Notes: generated by a model not told the origin, from the sequence alone. Shown: positions 45,391 to 54,771, counted from the first letter of the stretch. The stretch is DNA of 64,000 nt from DATBVX01 sp963705495 (GCA_963705495.1 CAVPJQ010000005.1:248001-312000); one strand, 5' to 3'. Translations and numbers: made by a program.

Positions 45391-46485
45391 TCAGCTGTCC
45401 TCGACGGTAATTCTGGGAAACGACTTGCCGGGATCGGCGGCGCTCACAGCGAGCCGTGCCGCGGTACGCCGCGCCAGGTTGCGGTAGGCGCGTGCGACCG
45501 ATCCTTGGGGGTCCGCCACGACGATTGGCTGGCCGGCATCCGAGCATTCCCGGATCCGAAGGTCGAGAGGCAGTTCGCCGAGCACTGGCACGTGATACTG
45601 GCCTGCCAGGCTCGCACCGCCTCCGGCGCCGAAGACGTGCTCTTCATGGCCGCATTGCGAACAGATATGAGTGCTCATGTTCTCCACGACGCCCAGCACC
45701 GGGACTGCGACCTTCTCGAACATTTTGAGGCCCTTACGCGCATCGATGAGCGCGATGTCCTGAGGTGTGGTAACGATGACAGCGCCGCTCACGGGTACTC
45801 GCTGCGACAGCGTCAACTGCGTATCGCCGGTCCCGGGGGGCATGTCGACCACGAGATAGTCCAGAGCACTCCAGTGCGTATCGCCGAGAAGCTGCGTGAG
45901 GGCCTGCGTCACCATTGGGCCGCGCCACACCATGGGTTGTTCTTCATCGATCAGGAAGCCGATCGACATCACCTCCACACCGTGCGCGGCGAGCGGCTGC
46001 AGCGACTTGCCATCGCGCGTCACCGGCCGCTGGCCGGCGAGGCCGAACAGGCGCGGTTGACTCGGGCCGTAGATGTCGGCGTCCAGAACTCCGACCCGGG
46101 CGCCCTGCAGCGCCCATGCAACCGCGAGATTCGCTGCCACCGTCGACTTGCCCACCCCGCCCTTGCCCGAAGCTACGGCGACGATGTTCTTGATGGATTT
46201 CAGCGGCTGCAGATTACGCTGCACGGCGTGAACCGCGATCTCGCTGCTGACCGTGATCTCGAGACGCTCGAGCCAACCGAGCGTCGATGCATGCTGACGC
46301 AGGGCTGTGCCCAATTCATCGGCGTAGTCAGCAGCCGGGAATCCGAGCCGGATCTGCACCGTCGCACGATTGCCTTCCACCCGCACACCGTGCACAGCCC
46401 GAGCCTCGCCCAGCGTCTGTCCGAGCCAGGGATCAACGTAGGCTTCGACGCACTGCTTGAGTGCGGAATCTCGGTCATCCGTCAT
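45391..46485 (-). CDS. apbC: Fe-S cluster carrier ATPase ApbC/Mrp
   Basis: 364 aa from ATG 46485. An N-terminal MIP18-like domain is followed by the P-loop with deviant Walker A (VASGKGGVGKSTVAANLA), VLDADIYGPSQP, and the CXXC in HICSQCGHEEH, which binds the cluster. It delivers iron-sulphur clusters to apo-proteins. An upstream extension to 46572 is less likely. A TACAAT element lies at 46529-46534 on this strand, a candidate -10. Confidence 0.93.
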   Translation of the reverse strand: MTDDRDSALKQCVEAYVDPWLGQTLGEARAVHGVRVEGNRATVQIRLGFPAADYADELGTALRQHASTLGWLERLEITVSSEIAVHAVQRNLQPLKSIKNIVAVASGKGGVGKSTVAANLAVAWALQGARVGVLDADIYGPSQPRLFGLAGQRPVTRDGKSLQPLAAHGVEVMSIGFLIDEEQPMVWRGPMVTQALTQLLGDTHWSALDYLVVDMPPGTGDTQLTLSQRVPVSGAVIVTTPQDIALIDARKGLKMFEKVAVPVLGVVENMSTHICSQCGHEEHVFGAGGGASLAGQYHVPVLGELPLDLRIRECSDAGQPIVVADPQGSVARAYRNLARRTAARLAVSAADPGKSFPRITVEDS

Positions 46486-46566
46486 CGAGTACGCGGCTCC
46501 AGGCCCGTCGGGCCGAAAAGGGACGCGAATTGTAGCGGGACTCGTCAATGTCGTGTGAAAGCCTTG

Positions 46567-46575
46567 TGGCATAAT
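46567..46575 (+). promoter_or_regulatory. Candidate extended -10 (TGGCATAAT) before the HEAT-kinase gene
   Basis: TGG precedes CATAAT at 46570-46575. Transcription would begin near 46582, about 23 bases before ATG 46605. No good -35 was found, as expected for an extended -10 promoter. Confidence 0.4.
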
Positions 46576-46604
46576 GTGCCGCCCGCACCAAGCCCCGGTA
46601 TTGC

Positions 46605-49004
46605 ATGAGTTTCCTCAGTACGATGAAGGCCGAGCGCCTGATCGCCGATATCAAGGCGAGCGGCGATCCTACGAGCGTCAACGCTCGCAAAGCGCTCAGC
46701 AAGCTCGCAGGCATGGGAAGTGCGGCGGTCGAGCCCATCATCGAGGCGTTGGGGACCTCAGACAAGCAGGAGACGCTCGCGTACGTCGAAGTACTGACCG
46801 CCCTCGTCGACGCGAAGACGATCCCACTCCTTGCCAAGGGCCTGAGTGAGTCTAATCCGCGCGCCGTTGCCGGCATCGCTTGGGCGCTTTCAGGCAGCAA
46901 GAACTACCCGCCGTCGGTGTTGCTGGAACTGCTCGGCCAGGAAGGCATGTCGAAGCCTGCAATCCTCGACGTCATCACCGCGCAGAAAGCACGTTTCAGC
47001 GTGCGTGAGCTCCTGGCCGCCGCCTACGTGCAGGAGCCGAACGAAAAAGCGGCGCTGTTTCGCATCGTGGCCGAGGTCGCCGACGAGAGCGCGGTTCCGG
47101 ACCTGCTCGCGCGTGTCGATGGCAAAGACCCCGTCGCGAGAATGCATATCATCAATATTCTCGCGCGCTTCAATCAGCCGGCGGTTTCGCGCGCGATTCA
47201 GAATCAGCTCAAAGATCCGAACAAACTGATTCGCCAGGCGGCGTTGATTGCCCTGACACGCCTCGATGGTCCGATCGACATCCAGCAGGTGTGCCAGCTG
47301 CTGCGCGACCCGGAAATTGAAGTCCAGAACAAGGCCGTCGATGTCGTCATCAAGGCGAACCACCCGGAAACGACCCGCTACCTCGTCGATGTGCTCAAGG
47401 ACGAGAACGAATATGCGCGGCGCGCCGCGGTCGAGGTCCTCAACGAGATCGGCACGCCCAAGTCAGTCAAGCACCTGCTCGAGGTGATCAAGGATGATGA
47501 CTGGTGGGTACGCAGCCGAGCGGCAGACGCATTGGGCAAGATCGGCGGTCCGAAGGTCGTAGATGCGGTGCTCGCGCTGATCCGGGACGAGGACGAGGAC
47601 ATCCGCCGTGCCGCCATCGAGATCCTCAACCAGACCAAGGACGAGCGTGCCGTCAGCCACCTGATCGAGGCCACGAAGGATAAGGACTGGTGGGTCAGCG
47701 AGCGCGCCGTCGATGCGTTGGCCGAGATCGGCAGCAAGCGAGCCGTGCCGCGACTGACCGAGATGCTCCAGGGTGGCCAGGCCCGGAGCGTACCCGTCGT
47801 ACTGCGGGCGCTCGCCAAACTTGGCGATCACAAGGTGATCGAGCCCGTTTTGCAGGCGCTCTCGCGCCCGGAGAAGGAGATCCGCGTCGAGGCGATGAAC
47901 GTGCTCGCCAAGGTCGCCGACGAGCGGCGTGTCGAGAACATCCGCGTACAGCTGCAGGCACAGCAGGCGAACAATTCCGATCCGACGGTGCAGCAGGCGG
48001 CAGCGCGCGCCCTGCAGGAAATCGACAATCGCTATTCGACCAGTGTGGTCGCCGCGGGGCGCAAGGCGGAGCAGTTTGCAGCCGAGCCGGCCAAGACCCT
48101 GCTCATGGACAACAAGGAGCTGGAGCAGGTGGTCAGGAGTGCCGAGCAGACCGCCCAGGCGCAGAAGCTCGACATCGCGACCCTCAAACCGGGCGACATC
48201 ATCGAGGGCCGCTACAAGTTCATCGAGAAAATCGGCAAGGGCGCCTTCGGCACAGTGCTGCTGATGGAAGATACCGTGGTCGATGAGCGCCTGATTCTGA
48301 AGTTCCTGAACGCCAACGTGTCCCAGGACGAAGAGATGATGAAGCGCTTCGTCCATGAGTTGCGCTATTCGCGCAAGATCACCCATCGCAATGTCATCCG
48401 CATCTACGACTTCCTGTACGTGCGCGGCAACTACGCCATCTCGATGGAGTACTTCCCGTCACACACACTCGGCGGCGAGATCGTCAACGAGAAACCGGTC
48501 TCCCTGAAGCGCGCCGTACGCTTCGCAATGGATATCTGCACCGGCATGGCTGTCGCTCACCAGGTCGGCATCGTGCACCGTGACCTGAAGCCCGCCAACG
48601 TCCTCATCAACGAGGAAGGGCTGCTCAAGATCGTGGACTTCGGCGTCGCGGCCGCGCATCGCGAAGGCGACACGCAACTGACCCGCACCGGTTACGTGAT
48701 CGGTTCGCCCAAGTACATGGCGCCGGAACAGATCCTGGGCAAGAAAGTGGACGAGAAGGCGGACATCTACAGCCTCGGCGTCATCATGTACGAGATGTTT
48801 ACCGGTGTGCCGCCGTATCACCGCGGGGATCACATGTCGGTGATGTATCAGCATGTGCAGGGCCGGGCCAAGTCGCCCGCCGAGGTCAATCCGACGCTAC
48901 CGCCCGGGTTGAGCGAAATCATCATCAAGGCGATGTCGGTCGACAAGACCAAGCGCCAGGCGAGCATGGACGACCTGAGGCTCTCGCTCGAGAAGTATCT
49001 GTGA
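46605..49004 (+). CDS. HEAT-repeat protein fused to a Ser/Thr protein kinase
   Basis: 799 aa and intact. Residues 1-480 are about a dozen HEAT/PBS-lyase-like helical repeats (for example ARRAAVEVLNEIGTPKSVKH and WWVRSRAADALGKIGGPKV). A kinase domain follows from about residue 530: P-loop GKGAFGTV (about 544), Lys in LILKFLN (about 567), HRDLKPANVL (about 658), DFGV, and APEQILG. All catalytic residues are present. There is no signal peptide or membrane helix, so it is cytoplasmic. Two PilT-family ATPases follow on the same strand, which suggests that the kinase controls or scaffolds pilus retraction. That link is inferred. Confidence 0.93.
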   Translation: MSFLSTMKAERLIADIKASGDPTSVNARKALSKLAGMGSAAVEPIIEALGTSDKQETLAYVEVLTALVDAKTIPLLAKGLSESNPRAVAGIAWALSGSKNYPPSVLLELLGQEGMSKPAILDVITAQKARFSVRELLAAAYVQEPNEKAALFRIVAEVADESAVPDLLARVDGKDPVARMHIINILARFNQPAVSRAIQNQLKDPNKLIRQAALIALTRLDGPIDIQQVCQLLRDPEIEVQNKAVDVVIKANHPETTRYLVDVLKDENEYARRAAVEVLNEIGTPKSVKHLLEVIKDDDWWVRSRAADALGKIGGPKVVDAVLALIRDEDEDIRRAAIEILNQTKDERAVSHLIEATKDKDWWVSERAVDALAEIGSKRAVPRLTEMLQGGQARSVPVVLRALAKLGDHKVIEPVLQALSRPEKEIRVEAMNVLAKVADERRVENIRVQLQAQQANNSDPTVQQAAARALQEIDNRYSTSVVAAGRKAEQFAAEPAKTLLMDNKELEQVVRSAEQTAQAQKLDIATLKPGDIIEGRYKFIEKIGKGAFGTVLLMEDTVVDERLILKFLNANVSQDEEMMKRFVHELRYSRKITHRNVIRIYDFLYVRGNYAISMEYFPSHTLGGEIVNEKPVSLKRAVRFAMDICTGMAVAHQVGIVHRDLKPANVLINEEGLLKIVDFGVAAAHREGDTQLTRTGYVIGSPKYMAPEQILGKKVDEKADIYSLGVIMYEMFTGVPPYHRGDHMSVMYQHVQGRAKSPAEVNPTLPPGLSEIIIKAMSVDKTKRQASMDDLRLSLEKYL

Positions 49005-49044
49005 CGCAGTGCGCATTCGCGCACCGCTGAACCCTCGTACTCGA

Positions 49045-49074
49045 TTGATTATGTCCACCGCCAGCGACTAGAGT
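49045..49074 (+). promoter_or_regulatory. Candidate sigma70 promoter for the PilT-family genes
   Basis: TTGATT (49045-49050) and TAGAGT (49069-49074) are 18 bases apart, with ATG 49110 about 30 bases beyond the likely start. Suggests the ATPases can be transcribed apart from the kinase. Confidence 0.35.
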
Positions 49075-49109
49075 GGCGGCCAGCCTGGCCCTATCACAGC
49101 TGGTACTGA

Positions 49110-50204
49110 ATGCCTCGCATCGACGCGTTTCTAAAGCTCGGCCTCGCGCAGAACTGTTCCGACGTGCACCTGGCCGTGGGCGTGCCGCCGATGCTGCGTA
49201 TGAACGGCGATCTCATGCCGATCAAGTTCCGTAACCTCGGCGACAGCGAGCTCGAGGGCTACGTCACCGAGATCCTCACCCAGCACCAGAACGAAAGTTT
49301 CCGGCAGGGTAACGATCTGGACTTCTCCTACGTGTCCGAAGATGGCGGTCGCTTTCGCGTGAACGTGTTCCGCAAGGAGACCGGCGTCGGCGCAACGTTC
49401 CGGTCGATTCCGAGCGAGATCCCGAGCATCGATCGGCTGGCGCTGCCACCGATCGTGAAGAAGCTGTGCGACTACCACCAGGGAATGATCCTGGTGACCG
49501 GCTCGACCGGCACCGGCAAGTCCACCACGCTCGCTTCGATGATCGACCTGCTGAACCAGACCAAGCGGCTGAACATCATCAGCCTGGAAGACCCGATCGA
49601 ATTCGTCCATCGCAGCAAGAATAGCCAGGTGATCCAGCGCGAGCTCAATACTCATCTGCCGAGTTTCGCCGAGGGCGTGCGAGCGGCCATGCGCGAGGAT
49701 CCGGACGTGATTCTGGTCGGCGAGCTGCGTGACGCGGAAACGATTTCGATGGCGATGACCGCGGCGGAAACCGGTCACCTGGTACTGGGGACGCTGCACA
49801 CCACCAGTGCCGTGAAGACCATCGATCGCGTGATCGATGCGTTGCCGGTCGATGAGCGCGAGCAAACCAAGAGCTTCCTCGCGCAGAGCTTGATCGCGGT
49901 GATCACCCAGGTGCTGGTGAAGTCGGCCGACGGGCGCGGCCGGCGTGCGGTGTGCGAGGTGATGGTCATGACCAAGGCCATCGCCAAGCTCATCATGTCC
50001 GACCAGACGCACCAGGTCCCGAGCCAGCTACAGACCGGCAAGGACTATGGCATGCAGCTCATGGACATGGCGCTGCTGGCCGCGATCAAGGCAAAAGAGA
50101 TCGACCCCGACGACGCGTTCGCCTACGCGAGCGACAAGCGCCAGTTCCAGAACTTCGTCACTGATACCAGCATCCTGCCCAAGCTCGATCTGGCGGCGAG
50201 CTGA
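49110..50204 (+). CDS. pilT: PilT-family type IV pilus ATPase
   Basis: 364 aa. Starts MPRIDAFLKLGLAQNCSDVHLAVG, then Walker A (GSTGTGKSTTLA) near residue 131, the Asp box, Walker B (AMREDPDVILVGELRD) and the His box (TLHTTSAVKTIDRVID). PilT hexamers power pilus retraction. The usual pilT neighbours (yggS, proC) are absent; it follows the HEAT-kinase gene instead, so it may be a second, specialised copy. A possible promoter lies in the 105-base gap before it. Confidence 0.9.
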   Translation: MPRIDAFLKLGLAQNCSDVHLAVGVPPMLRMNGDLMPIKFRNLGDSELEGYVTEILTQHQNESFRQGNDLDFSYVSEDGGRFRVNVFRKETGVGATFRSIPSEIPSIDRLALPPIVKKLCDYHQGMILVTGSTGTGKSTTLASMIDLLNQTKRLNIISLEDPIEFVHRSKNSQVIQRELNTHLPSFAEGVRAAMREDPDVILVGELRDAETISMAMTAAETGHLVLGTLHTTSAVKTIDRVIDALPVDEREQTKSFLAQSLIAVITQVLVKSADGRGRRAVCEVMVMTKAIAKLIMSDQTHQVPSQLQTGKDYGMQLMDMALLAAIKAKEIDPDDAFAYASDKRQFQNFVTDTSILPKLDLAAS

Positions 50205-50224
50205 GGCTTCGACCTTTCTTCGCT

Positions 50225-51286
50225 GTGGCGCGCATCGACGAATACCTGGCTGAAGTACTGAATCGGAAAGGTTCGGACCTGCACTTTCTCGCGGGCGATC
50301 CACCGCGGATCCGGCTCTATGGAGATCTGCTCCAGCTACGCCAGGACAAGCTCGCGCCCGATTTCGTGCGCGAGGCGCTCCTCGAGATCATGCCGCGGCA
50401 GGCCACCGAGCGCTTCGAGGCCAAGGACGGTACGGACTTCGCGTATCACCTGCAGGGCGTGGCGCGTTTTCGGGTCAACGTCATGCGTCATCTGAGCGGA
50501 ATGGGAGCGGTGTTCCGTGCCATTCCCTCGCAGGCTTTGACCCTTGATCAACTCAACATGCCCGAGTCGGTCCGCAACCTTTGCCGGGTCATCAGTGGCC
50601 TGATCCTGGTTACCGGTAAGACCGGATCGGGCAAGTCGACGACTCTCGCGGCGATGATCGACGACATCAACTCGCGCATCAAAGGCCACATCCTCACCAT
50701 CGAGGATCCGATCGAGTTCGTTCATGACCGCAAGAATTGCCTGATCAGCCAGCGCGAAATCGGTGTGCACGCGCCGAGCTTCGCCGCCGCCCTGCATTCG
50801 GCCTTGCGCGAAGATCCCGATGTCGTACTGGTGGGCGAGTTGCGCGACCTGGAAACCATGAGCATCGCGGTGACTGCTGCCGAGATGGGCATCATGGTCA
50901 TGGGCACGCTGCACACCAACGGCGCCTCCGCTACCGTCGATCGCATGGTCAACGCATTCCCGGCCGACAAGCAGTCGCACGTCCGCACGATGCTTTCGAC
51001 GTCGCTGCGCGGTGTGGTCTCGCAGCAGCTCCTGCAGCGCGCCGACAAGCAGGGCCGTGTAGCCGCCCTCGAGATCCTGGTGAATACGCCCGCGGTCTCC
51101 AACCTCATCCGGCAGGGCAAACTGGACCAGTTGGAGAACACGATGCAGAGCGGTGCCGCGCACGGCATGCGCACCATGGACACCGCCATCCAGGCGCTCC
51201 TCGACGACCGCGTGATCACGGGTCGCGAGGCGTACAAGAAGGGCATCAACAAGTCGAAGTTCGAGCCGGTCAAGGAAGTCGGCTGA
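50225..51286 (+). CDS. Second PilT/PilU-family ATPase
   Basis: 353 aa from GTG 50225, 20 bases after the first. Similar layout: MARIDEYLAEVLNRKGSDLHFLAG, Walker A (GKTGSGKSTTLA), Walker B (ALREDPDVVLVGELRD), TLHTNGASATVDRMVN. It differs from its neighbour through most of its length, so it is an old duplicate rather than a recent one. PilU usually has a PilT partner; this pair resembles that, although I cannot tell PilU from PilT by eye. Ends KFEPVKEVG. Confidence 0.88.
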   Translation: MARIDEYLAEVLNRKGSDLHFLAGDPPRIRLYGDLLQLRQDKLAPDFVREALLEIMPRQATERFEAKDGTDFAYHLQGVARFRVNVMRHLSGMGAVFRAIPSQALTLDQLNMPESVRNLCRVISGLILVTGKTGSGKSTTLAAMIDDINSRIKGHILTIEDPIEFVHDRKNCLISQREIGVHAPSFAAALHSALREDPDVVLVGELRDLETMSIAVTAAEMGIMVMGTLHTNGASATVDRMVNAFPADKQSHVRTMLSTSLRGVVSQQLLQRADKQGRVAALEILVNTPAVSNLIRQGKLDQLENTMQSGAAHGMRTMDTAIQALLDDRVITGREAYKKGINKSKFEPVKEVG

Positions 51287-51365
51287 GAAACAGATCTGCG
51301 GCTCGGCAGCCGAGCATGAGCAGTCGATAGCCGAACTCCTTGTTTGACCTCCGCGCTCGAGGCCT

Positions 51366-51390
51366 GACACTGCATCCTGCGTGGCATAAT
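51366..51390 (+). promoter_or_regulatory. Candidate extended -10 promoter for metG
   Basis: TGGCATAAT ends at 51390, with a weak CTGACA 15 bases before CATAAT. Transcription would start near 51397, 24 bases before ATG 51421. Confidence 0.4.
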
Positions 51391-51420
51391 CCCGGTCTGT
51401 CCGCTCACCGTCGCCGCTCC

Positions 51421-53505
51421 ATGCCCGATCACCATCGCAAGCTGTTCGTCACCTCTGCGCTTCCGTACGCCAACGGCTCCTTTCATATCGGCCACATCAT
51501 GGAATACATCCAGGTCGACATCTGGGTGCGATTCCAGCGGATGCAGGGCAATGAGGTGCACTTCGTCGGTGCGGACGATGCCCACGGCGCGCCGATCATG
51601 CTCAAGGCGCAGGCGGAGGGAGTCTCGCCACAAGAGCTCGTCGCGCGCATCGCGGCGGAACGCCCGAGGTATCTGCAGGGATTTCACCTGAGCTTCGATA
51701 ACTGGCATTCAACGGACTCGCCCGAGAACACCGCGCTGTCGCAGGACATCTATCGCCGGCTCAAGGCCGCAGGCCTGATCTACAGCAAAGCTGTCCAGCA
51801 GTTCTTCGACCCGGTCAAGGGCATGTTCCTCCCCGACCGTTACATCAAGGGCGAATGCCCGAACTGTCATTCCAAGGATCAATATGGCGACGCGTGCGAG
51901 GTGTGCGGCACCGTGTATGCGCCGACGGACCTGATTGAGCCCTATTCGACACTCTCGAGGGCCAAGCCGGTCCTGAGAACTTCCGATCATCTTTTCTTCA
52001 AGCTCTCCGATCCGAAATGCGTGCAGTTCCTGAATCAGTGGGTCGGCGCGCCGGGCCGATTGCAGGCGCAGGTTGCCAACAAGGCGCGCGAGTGGCTCGA
52101 CGGACGCGGCGAGAGGGCACTCGGCGATTGGGACATCTCACGCGACGCCCCGTACTTCGGCATTCCGATCCCGGATCTTCCCGGCAAGTACTTCTATGTG
52201 TGGCTGGATGCGCCGATCGGGTATCTCGCCTCGCTCAAGCAATACTTCGACTCGGGCAAGGCGGCGGCACGCGGAGAGCGTCGCTCGTTCACGGAGTTCC
52301 TGTCCGCGAGCGACACCGAGCAGATCCATTTCATCGGCAAAGACATCATCTACTTTCACACCTTGTTCTGGCCCGCGATGCTGAAGTTCGCCGGCTCACC
52401 CTACAGGGTCCCTGATCACGTCTACGTGCACGGCTTCATCACGGTCTCGGGTGAGAAGATGTCCAAGTCGCGGGGCACCGGCTTGAGCCCTGTGCGCTAT
52501 CTCGAGCTCGGCATGAACCCGGAGTGGCTGCGTTACTACATCGCGGCCAAGCTCAATGCCAATGTCGAAGACCTCGATTTCAACCCCGACGATTTCGTGG
52601 CACGTGTCAATGCCGACCTGATCGGCAAATACATCAACATTGCGAGCCGTGCGGCCGGATTCATTACCAAACGCTTTGGCGGCAAGCTTTTGCCGAGCGA
52701 CGAGAATCGCCCGGTGGCTACGGCGAAGTGGTCCAAGCAGGCGCTCGATGCCGCCGAGCACATATTGAAAGAGTACGAAGCGCGTGAATTTGGCAAGGTG
52801 GTACGACGGGTGATGGAGCTTGCCGACCGCATGAACGAGGCTATCGATCAGGAAAAGCCCTGGTTGCTGGCCAAGGACCCTCGGCAGGAACGTCGGCTGT
52901 GGGAAGTGTGCTCGGATTGCATCGACGCATTCCGCAGGCTCACCCTGCTGCTGGCTCCCATCCTTCCAGACACGGCCGAGCGAGCGGCCAGGATGCTGGG
53001 GTTGCCGCTGCCACTGCGCTGGGCGCAGCTGCATGAACCACCTCCTCTCAACATCGAACCTTACGAGCACCTCATGCACCGCGTGGATCCAAAGCAAATG
53101 GACGCCTTGTTCGCTTCTCCTGGCGAGGGAGCAACCTCACCCACCAATCCCGGTTCGGGGTCGACGATGGCAAGCAGCGAAGGGGTGATTTCCATCGATG
53201 AGTTCAACCGGATCGACTTGCGCATAGCGCGCATCATCGCTGCGGAGCCAATCGAAGGCGCCGACAAGCTTCTCAAGCTCACCCTCGATATCGGCACCGG
53301 TACGCGCACTGTCTTTGCCGGAATCAAGTCCGCATACGCAGCCGAGAGCCTGGTCGGTCGGCAGGTCGTCGTGGTTGCCAACCTCGCGCCACGCAAGATG
53401 CGCTTCGGTACTTCGCAGGGCATGGTGCTCGCCGCCGGTGACGGCTCCGGCATCTTCCTGCTGTCCCCGGATGAGGGCGCGCAGCCCGGCATGAAGGTCA
53501 AGTGA
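51421..53505 (+). CDS. metG: Methionyl-tRNA synthetase
   Basis: 694 aa and intact. HIGH motif (SFHIGHIMEY) near residue 23, zinc knuckle CPNCHSKDQYGDACEVCG near 146, KMSKS (GEKMSKSRGTG) near 347, and a C-terminal OB-fold tRNA-binding domain (from about residue 590, DLRIARIIAAEPI, to PGMKVK) for dimerisation. It charges tRNA-Met, including the initiator. ATG 51421 is the family start; the open frame upstream has no support. Confidence 0.97.
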   Translation: MPDHHRKLFVTSALPYANGSFHIGHIMEYIQVDIWVRFQRMQGNEVHFVGADDAHGAPIMLKAQAEGVSPQELVARIAAERPRYLQGFHLSFDNWHSTDSPENTALSQDIYRRLKAAGLIYSKAVQQFFDPVKGMFLPDRYIKGECPNCHSKDQYGDACEVCGTVYAPTDLIEPYSTLSRAKPVLRTSDHLFFKLSDPKCVQFLNQWVGAPGRLQAQVANKAREWLDGRGERALGDWDISRDAPYFGIPIPDLPGKYFYVWLDAPIGYLASLKQYFDSGKAAARGERRSFTEFLSASDTEQIHFIGKDIIYFHTLFWPAMLKFAGSPYRVPDHVYVHGFITVSGEKMSKSRGTGLSPVRYLELGMNPEWLRYYIAAKLNANVEDLDFNPDDFVARVNADLIGKYINIASRAAGFITKRFGGKLLPSDENRPVATAKWSKQALDAAEHILKEYEAREFGKVVRRVMELADRMNEAIDQEKPWLLAKDPRQERRLWEVCSDCIDAFRRLTLLLAPILPDTAERAARMLGLPLPLRWAQLHEPPPLNIEPYEHLMHRVDPKQMDALFASPGEGATSPTNPGSGSTMASSEGVISIDEFNRIDLRIARIIAAEPIEGADKLLKLTLDIGTGTRTVFAGIKSAYAAESLVGRQVVVVANLAPRKMRFGTSQGMVLAAGDGSGIFLLSPDEGAQPGMKVK

Positions 53506-53508
53506 GCC

Positions 53509-54102
53509 GTGAACGACCTCGTCGAGCAGATCGACGCCATGCTTCCTCAAACGCAGTGCACGCGCTGCGGTTATCCGGCATGCCGGCCTTACGCCGAAGC
53601 GATTGCCGCGGGTAGTGCCGACATCAATCAATGCCCGCCCGGTGGTGAGGTCACCATTCGCGAGTTGGCGCATCTGCTGGGGCGAAGCGAGAAGCCGCTG
53701 AATCCCGTAAACGGGGTCGTACGTGCTCCCACCGTTGCTTTCATCGATGAGGCGCGCTGCATCGGCTGCGCAAAATGCCTGCCCGCATGTCCGGTCGATG
53801 CCATCATCGGCGCCCAGCGCTTCATGCATACCGTCGTCGCGGAGCTGTGCACCGGCTGCGACTTGTGCCTGCCGCCCTGTCCAGTGGATTGCATCGAGCT
53901 GCGGCCGGCAGTCGATGTGCGCGGTGATCCGATTCCAGCGCCGCTGACGCTTGAGGAGTTGCAGCGGCAGGGCCGCGTTTTCCGTGCGCGATACGATGCC
54001 GGACGCGAACGTCGGCGGCGGAACATCGAGGAGCGGCAGCAGATGATCGCAACCAGAAAGCGCCAGGCCGGCGCCTGGCGTAAGCCCGGCGCAACGCCAT
54101 GA
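53509..54102 (+). CDS. rnfB: RnfB-like electron-transport ferredoxin subunit, standalone
   Basis: 197 aa from GTG 53509, three bases after metG. An N-terminal four-Cys cluster motif (CTRCGYPACRPYAEAI, then INQCPPGG) of the RnfB Fe-S domain is followed by two ferredoxin clusters (CIGCAKCLPACPVD and CTGCDLCLPPCPVD). It lacks the N-terminal membrane helix of true RnfB, and no rnfA, C, D, G or E lies near. It is therefore probably a soluble Fe-S protein. The following nth gene is also a usual neighbour of rnf operons, so this may be a remnant arrangement. Confidence 0.85.
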   Translation: MNDLVEQIDAMLPQTQCTRCGYPACRPYAEAIAAGSADINQCPPGGEVTIRELAHLLGRSEKPLNPVNGVVRAPTVAFIDEARCIGCAKCLPACPVDAIIGAQRFMHTVVAELCTGCDLCLPPCPVDCIELRPAVDVRGDPIPAPLTLEELQRQGRVFRARYDAGRERRRRNIEERQQMIATRKRQAGAWRKPGATP

Positions 54103-54767
54103 CACCACGGCGCCGCGCCGCGATCTTTGCGCGGCTCAAGGCTGCCAACCCTGAACCTCGCACTGAGCTCGAATACTCGAGCCCATTTCAGCTTCTGGTG
54201 GCAGTAATGTTGTCAGCCCAAGCGACGGACAAGAGCGTGAATCGCGCTACCGCCGAACTGTTCCGCATCGCTCCGAATCCGCAGGCAATGCTGGCGCTGG
54301 GGGTGGCAGGGCTATCAAGCCACATCAAGTCGATCGGCCTTTTCAACACCAAGGCCCGCAACATCATCGAAACCTGCCGGCTCCTGATCGAGCGCTTCGC
54401 GAGCGAGGTGCCTGCCAACCGAGAAGCGCTGCAGACGCTGCCCGGCGTCGGGCGCAAGACCGCGAACGTGGTCCTCAACGTGGCCTTCGGCGAGCCCACG
54501 ATCGCGGTCGATACACACATCCTTCGTGTCGCCAACCGGACCGGCATCGCGCCGGGCCGGACGCCGCTCGAGGTTGAGATGCGCCTGCTCGAAGTCGTGC
54601 CGGATGAATACCGCCGCCACGTGCATCACTGGCTGATTCTGCATGGGCGCTACGTGTGTATTGCGCGCAAGCCGCGTTGTCCCGAATGCGTGATTGCGGA
54701 CCTGTGCGAATACGATCACAAGACGAGAGGCGGACCCCCGGCGAGTGCAGCGCGCAGACGCCGCTAA
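54099..54767 (+). CDS. nth: Endonuclease III
   Basis: 222 aa. Helix-hairpin-helix with the catalytic Lys in LPGVGRKTANVV, the catalytic Asp in VDTHILRVANRTG, and the 4Fe-4S loop CIARKPRCPECVIADLC, with the spacing six, two and five residues between Cys. It removes oxidised pyrimidines and nicks the strand in base excision repair. The ATG overlaps the rnfB-like stop (ATGA). Confidence 0.95.
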   Translation: MTPRRRAAIFARLKAANPEPRTELEYSSPFQLLVAVMLSAQATDKSVNRATAELFRIAPNPQAMLALGVAGLSSHIKSIGLFNTKARNIIETCRLLIERFASEVPANREALQTLPGVGRKTANVVLNVAFGEPTIAVDTHILRVANRTGIAPGRTPLEVEMRLLEVVPDEYRRHVHHWLILHGRYVCIARKPRCPECVIADLCEYDHKTRGGPPASAARRRR

Positions 54768-54771
54768 ACCG

